Assembly: GCA_009760855.2 (NCBI GenBank)
Contig: WPIO01000004.1
Span: 14,231,501-14,272,500 of the forward strand
Length of the DNA stretch: 41,000 bases
Direction: 5' to 3'
From: Cristatella mucedo
Lineage: Eukaryota > Bryozoa > Phylactolaemata > Cristatellidae
Positions 36,196 through 41,000 of the stretch are shown here, piece by piece (position 1 is the first letter of the stretch; every line of letters starts with the position of its first letter). Made by a program: the position numbers and the translations under genes. The notes beneath the pieces were generated by a model. That model searched no databases, was not told the origin of the DNA, and saw only the letters and a program-made list of their open reading frames with translations.

Positions 36196-37261
36196 ATGAT
36201 CGGGCAGTGCATAGCGCTGCTCGTGTCGACCGGCTTGATCTTCGCTACGGCCGCAGCCGGGTCGCCGGTCTGCGAGGACGCCGCCAAGGTGAGCGGGCGC
36301 TTCAATGCTGCGGCGGCTGCTGCTGCTGCCGCATCTGGCGTGCGGCGGGATGCGCGCTGCTGAGCGAGCCCGCCCAAGCGCACGCGCGTGCGCGCTTCTT
36401 CTGCCAGCGCGCTTCGCCCCGCCCGCGTCCTCGTGGGCTAGCTCGCCGGGCTGGTGATGGTGGTGGCGGCGAAGTGGGTGCGGTTCGCTACGATCGCCCG
36501 CTAGCGCACCGGCGGTCCGGCAAACGGCAGCGGCGACCCCGTGGCGTCGTACGTCGCACGTCGCGTCGCGTCGCGTTCCGCCGCGTCTGTCTGGCTCGCC
36601 TGCGCAGCCTTACGTCCGCGCTATCTCGCGCGCGCCGACGCTTCAGACATCGCTCAACTCCTTCTTGTGGACCGTCCAGCGCCCGGGCGCGCCCGTGTAC
36701 TTTTTCGGCACGATACACGTGCCCTACACGAGGGTGTGGGATTACATTCCGCAGAACGCCAAGGACGCGTTCAGAAATTCGGAGAGCGTCTTCTTCGAGC
36801 TCGACCTGACCAATCACTACACGGCCGCGCAGCTCGCCAGCTGCCAGCTGCTGCCCGGCGGCGAGACGCTGGACAAGGTGCTGCCGCGAGACCTCTATCG
36901 GCGCCTTAAGAAGCACTTCAACTATCTAAAGCGAAAGATGCCCGAGTGGCTGCGACCTGCCGCGACCGCCGCGGCCGCCGGAGCTTCGGCTGCGGCCGGC
37001 GGCAGGCGGCCGGGCGCGGACCCGCACCCGATGTACGCCGACTACCAGTTCAACGCCATGGCCGGCAGCTGGGAGCGCCTGCGGCCGGTCTGGGCGATGC
37101 TCACGCTCAACTCGCTGACGGAGAGCGAGGTGCGCTCGTTCGGCGTGCCCGTGCTTGACTTGTACCTGTCGCAGCAGGCGGTCCGCTGGAGCAAGCACAC
37201 CGGCGCCATCGAGAAGGTGGAAGAGCAGTGCTCGCCGCTCAACCAGCTCAACATCAACCAG
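36196..37261 (+). CDS. TIKI-type Wnt metalloprotease (TRABD2 family), exons 1 and 2, 5' part of the gene
   Basis: Exon 1 is 36196-36288 (31 codons) and exon 2 is 36647-37261 (205 codons); both introns are phase 0 with GT/AG borders. The start ATG has A at -3. Residues 1-22 form a hydrophobic signal peptide (core [15 protein letters not shown]). Exon 2 opens with [11 protein letters not shown] and carries the family hallmark [14 protein letters not shown] (about residues 49-62) with the GxxH metal-binding motif GTIH at 52-55, then VFFELDL (79-85), [14 protein letters not shown] (167-180), [13 protein letters not shown] (197-209) and [10 protein letters not shown] (217-226). TIKI proteins are membrane-associated TraB/PrgY-like metalloproteases that clip the N-terminus of Wnt proteins and so inactivate them. 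Residues 136-155 are an Ala/Gly/Arg-rich stretch in a variable position of the family. The rest of the catalytic domain and the C-terminal membrane anchor must lie on later exons outside the window. The family call is firm; the paralogue is not assigned. Confidence 0.93.
36289..36646 (+). other. Intron 1 of the TIKI gene
   Basis: This is a 358-bp, very GC-rich intron. The donor reads AAG|GTGAGC and the acceptor ends in GACGCTTCAG. It contains GCT/GCC triplet runs that stay open in several frames and on both strands. They do not resemble TIKI and interrupt a clean protein if read through. Confidence 0.85.
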
Positions 37262-38540
37262 GTAGGCCGCCGTCACCTCGCGGTGCGATCGTTGCACTCT
37301 CGCGTACGGTCTCGCCTGATTGGGAGTTATGTCCCCCAGTGCTGGGGAGTCGGTGCTGCGGCGGTGGCTGCGGTCAGTGCCCACAGGGTGTGGGGGCGCG
37401 ACGCAGGCCCTCCGAGAGGCGCTAGGTGCGCTCTCACGGCTCGCCCGCCGAGTGCGCTCTCATTTCCCGTTCGCGGTCTAAACTGGCCGACGCCACGCCG
37501 GAGCAAGGCGCATTTAATTGCCGCCGCCAACCGATGCGTCCATCCGTCGGATAAACCCCCTGCAAAATCGGGCTCAGAAGCCTCGCAGCATTGCTCTGCG
37601 TGAGTGCCGCCGAGAGTATGAAGTTACCCGCCACCCCCAGCTCTCTGGCCGAAGAGGGTCCTTCCGGCTGAGCGCTTGAGGTTAAAATTCTTACTTTCTC
37701 CTTCGCCATGGTGGCGATGGGACCCATCGTAGGATTCGGGTACGCCGTCGCCTCAGGGCGAAGGTCGAGGCATGCCTTCAGAGTCGCAGCGCTCGCAAGC
37801 TGCTGGTGTACTTTCCAGTTGCGGGATACCGGGCTAAGGTCCGTGCTCAAGCATGCGAGCCTGTACCTCACTAGGTGTGTATGTGTGGGTGGGCGTGTTT
37901 GGGGGGGGGTTTCTTTCTAAATAATCCGGCTCGAGCCGTATCCGGCTGAAACTAGATTCAGGTCGCCGAGAGTTCTCCATTTGCATCCGCAAGCTGTTGT
38001 CGTGAGGCGCGGCGTCCTCCCTTTTCTACTCGCGAATGCTCGGCCGCACTTTATAGGAGGCATTCGTCGCCGTGCCGCCGGAGATATTCAAAATGTGGTT
38101 AGCTGGGCTGAGTGGGCAATCCAAACCGCTCGGCCGCAGCCGAGAGGAGATCGCGGAGGCGGCCGCTCGGCCGCTCGGCCGAAGGAAGCTTCGTGCGGGC
38201 CGCACGGGCCGCACGGGCTACTGTCGATGCATCGCTGTGGCCTCGGCAGGCAGCTTCGTCAGCGAAGCTGTCAGCGCTGGCCTAGCCGAGAGCTCCTACG
38301 AGGCTAACCAACTCTCTGGACCTGCAGCTGTATTGGGATCTTCCCCCCCCCCTATCCTCCCTATCCCCCTCCCGTCTACGGTCATCTGTAGCCAGGGGCG
38401 ATCGCACGAGCTTGTAAGCTGAGCCGGCTTGTAAGCCGGACATTTTCTTCAGTCCGCGGAGAAGAAGAAAGTCCGAGTTGTGGCCTCCTTTTACTTTTCG
38501 TTTCCTTGAACGGCGTTTTCCGCCCGAAGCATTTCCTCTC

Positions 38541-38572
38541 CTCGATCGAGCAGTGGCTCGATCGAGCAGTGG
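38541..38572. repeat. Perfect 16-bp tandem duplication
   Basis: CTCGATCGAGCAGTGG is present twice in direct succession. The first 10 bp of each unit are palindromic (CTCGATCGAG). Confidence 0.9.
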
Positions 38573-39659
38573 CTCGACTCGCCGCCGACGGCCTGCTTGC
38601 AGATGATTCGGCGAAAAAACCTCGGGACTGCGGCGCCGTGTGTCCAGGTAGGACCGATGTGCCAGGATTCGAATTCGAACGACAGGTTCTTCGCATTGAC
38701 TCGCCACGCCCAGCCCCGCCCCGCTGCGCCCCAGTTGGTTCGCTTTTCTTTCGCTGTTTGTCGGTCTGGGAGGCGATAGCGATTGCCTGCTGTATGATGG
38801 TATATTAATCCTTGCACCGGCCTTGCATAATAAGCCTGCACTTCGAGGATGGTGCGGCCACAACGGTCGGCTGGAAGGAGCGTTAAGCAGACGGACGAAG
38901 TAGTGTGCCAGGAGTAAGCAAAAGTGGCTGCATGTGGGCAGACGTGTTTGAACATGCTTTGAAAGGTTTCCCAATGCAAGGTTCGGTGGGATTAGTCCGA
39001 GGTAGGCGTGCCCCAACCGAGGATTGAAGGAGTCTTGTGACCAGCAATGTAACTCTGACCTATTTGTCCAGTGCAACAGTGTAGGCGCAGCAGAGTTTCG
39101 AAAAGTCAGCCAAACTTTTCACTAGTTAGTGACCGGGACTAGTGGTTCTTTACCGGTCGATAAAGGCAAATCGACTCCCCCACAAGTCTGGCTCCCTCTA
39201 GAAGGATGTGGCTAATCTAGGTGTCTCGCTCCTTTAACTGGTGTTTACTGGCTATTCATGACCGACTTTCGAGCGTTTACCCGTATCACAATGGAGGTCA
39301 TTGTCTGTGCACCGGCCTCGGCAGCTCCCTTCCATTCCCAAGATCCACAAGCGAGGAAACAATGGCTCATTCTCCAAAGCAGTGAGGACACGAGCCGACA
39401 GCACCCTAGCCTCTGCTGCTATTACACGTGAAGCCGGCTGGAAGCTGTTTGCCGACTCGAGCGTGCCGCATGCTCGGTCGGCACCACGTGAGCCGAACTG
39501 GCGCCAGCCACGTCGTCCGGCTAGCTTCCTTCAGCCCTTGTCGCACGGGGAAGGCGACTTCGGGCCTGCCGCCACGCTCCTCTCTCAATCGGTAGTCTCT
39601 TCTCTTTTGATCTCCTTTGAGCTTTTTCTCTCGGTCTCTAACGGTTCCTCTGTGACTGT

Positions 39660-39784
<125 letters not shown>

Positions 39785-40810
39785 GAACTCACGAACTCTC
39801 ACTTCAACACCAGCTCATGAGGGGTCGCCGTCTGGGGCCTCCATGTTCATGCGGTTTTGCTCTTGCATTTGTGTGCTTCCCCTGTTAAAATGTCCGGTCA
39901 AGTAGCACGGTGTGGTTTTCGAGTAGATACTATCTACCTCACTTAGGGTGACTGGGTGAGCACACTGTCTTCTTCTTCAGGTCTAGGCGTAACAGGATTT
40001 AATCAGCTGTGAATCGCCTGCCTGAACGTCTGTCAATCCGTATTCCCATGGTCACGAGCGATTGGACGCCATTAATTACAAAACAGGCATACTTAAGAGT
40101 TTTGTAATGGGTCGCTGAATCTCGACCTCAGCTATTCCCGGGGGTCTGAAGCAGCATTCCGGGCCGCTGGCCATGCCATTGCCCATTATTATTAGGTCAG
40201 TCCGATGTGGATCCACAGAGCCCTGCAAGCCTTCCTCACCTAGATTGTCTCAGTCAATTGCAGCAGCCGTGCAATCTAGTAAGCTCACTCCAATGTAAGC
40301 TCTCAACTTGACCCCGGTTGCATTTGCCAGCCAAGCTCTTCAATCCATTACCGGATAGCATATCCAGCAGCAGCCGATGATCGACTTTAGATAATCCTTG
40401 GTTAGCCCTGACAATGGAAACGGGTTTCCTTTAACTAGGATACATCGCTCAAACTCACCAAGCAACATAAGTTAAGCATCGAATACAAGGAGCCGTCAGA
40501 AATGCCAGCAGTCGACGAGACGTGTCAGCTATGACTGGCACGATAGCGATGTTTACAGCCTTCGCTATGCGAATTATTCATCACCGACAGGTTTCGTAAG
40601 TTCAATTATCTTCGAGGATTAACGAGCCGCACATAATCTCACTTTCAGTACTTTCGAGTAGTTTCACCTGTCGTCCAAAATGTCACCTGCTGTCACAGTC
40701 GGCTGTGAAGGCAGTTAGCATGCTGCTGTATGTATTTGAAGTTTGGTGACACCAGAAATCCTTCCTCACGGCAGGTTTTTAGTTGAAATTAGTTAACGCT
40801 TAGCACATAT

Positions 40811-40844
40811 GCAGTGGGCAAGACCGGCACCACTTGCCCACTGC
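40811..40844. repeat. Perfect 12-bp hairpin followed by a T run
   Basis: GCAGTGGGCAAG, a 10-base loop and CTTGCCCACTGC are followed at once by a T-rich run (TGTTTTTTCTTCTTTTTC). It lies in intron 2 of the TIKI gene. The CAGTGGGCA step also occurs in the SINE head. Confidence 0.85.
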
Positions 40845-41000
40845 TGTTTTTTCTTCTTTTTCTGGACATCGGGAAGAAAATGATAACCTCTCACGTTCTT
40901 AAGTACGACTATGCAAATTCAGCTTACAGTTTAATCATACCTTGAAATCCTTTCTTAATTAAGCTCTTGGTATGGGGCCTCACTGGCAGAGAGGGGGATA

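Noticed and set aside
36207-36916. Long frames on both strands overlapping TIKI exons
   Set aside because: They are shadows in GC-rich DNA. The TIKI frame has family motifs and correct splice phases.
37262-37603. Read-through of TIKI exon 2 to a stop near 37603
   Set aside because: The similarity to TIKI stops exactly at the GT donor after Q236, and the following residues are not TIKI-like.

Overview
This window looks like animal (metazoan) nuclear DNA. Genes are split by introns with GT/AG borders, there is no operon structure, and most of the sequence is intron or intergenic DNA filled with long dinucleotide microsatellites and decayed LINE and SINE copies. The one gene I can name is the 5' part of a TIKI (TRABD2-type) Wnt-cleaving metalloprotease, a metazoan family. 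I cannot fix the phylum. The LINE and SINE load, the microsatellite load and a SPIN-like hAT MITE would all suit a lophotrochozoan such as a mollusc, annelid or flatworm, but that is inference.

Layout, left half (1-24.5 kb, mainly + strand). Two convincing internal exons (2491-2785 and 9776-10044) join in frame across a 7 kb intron. A weaker exon candidate lies near 13.1 kb. A candidate terminal exon (23459-23860) is followed by an AATAAA signal at 24445. All may belong to one + strand gene of unknown function, with large introns holding microsatellites and LINE fragments at 7.8-8.6, 10.7-11.3, 15.05-15.4, 18.5 and 20.9-21.3 kb.

Middle (24.5-34.6 kb). This is a repeat-dominated block. It holds a foldback element with TTTAGGG-like motifs (24.87-25.27 kb), a decayed LINE tail of a second type (25.5-25.9 kb), a pyrimidine block of nearly 800 bp with three copies of an embedded unit (26.4-27.19 kb), several copies of a tRNA-derived SINE, a LINE copy carrying an E-box tandem repeat (29.6-30.2 kb), a 14-bp minisatellite beside a TATA-type promoter candidate (31.1-31.3 kb), a 189-bp hAT MITE of SPIN type (32421-32609) and a rearranged LINE with recognisable reverse-transcriptase motifs (32.9-34.2 kb).

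Right end (34.2-41 kb). A CpG-rich region with a CCAAT box leads into the TIKI gene: exon 1 (signal peptide, 36196-36288), a 358-bp intron, and exon 2 (36647-37261, the N-terminal part of the catalytic domain with the GTIH motif). The remaining TIKI exons are not visible; 37262-41000 reads as intron 2. No tRNA, rRNA, CRISPR or prokaryotic-type feature was found. Many long open frames here are only microsatellites read as Leu-Ser, Arg-Glu, Thr-His, Val-Cys or Ile-Tyr repeats and were not annotated.
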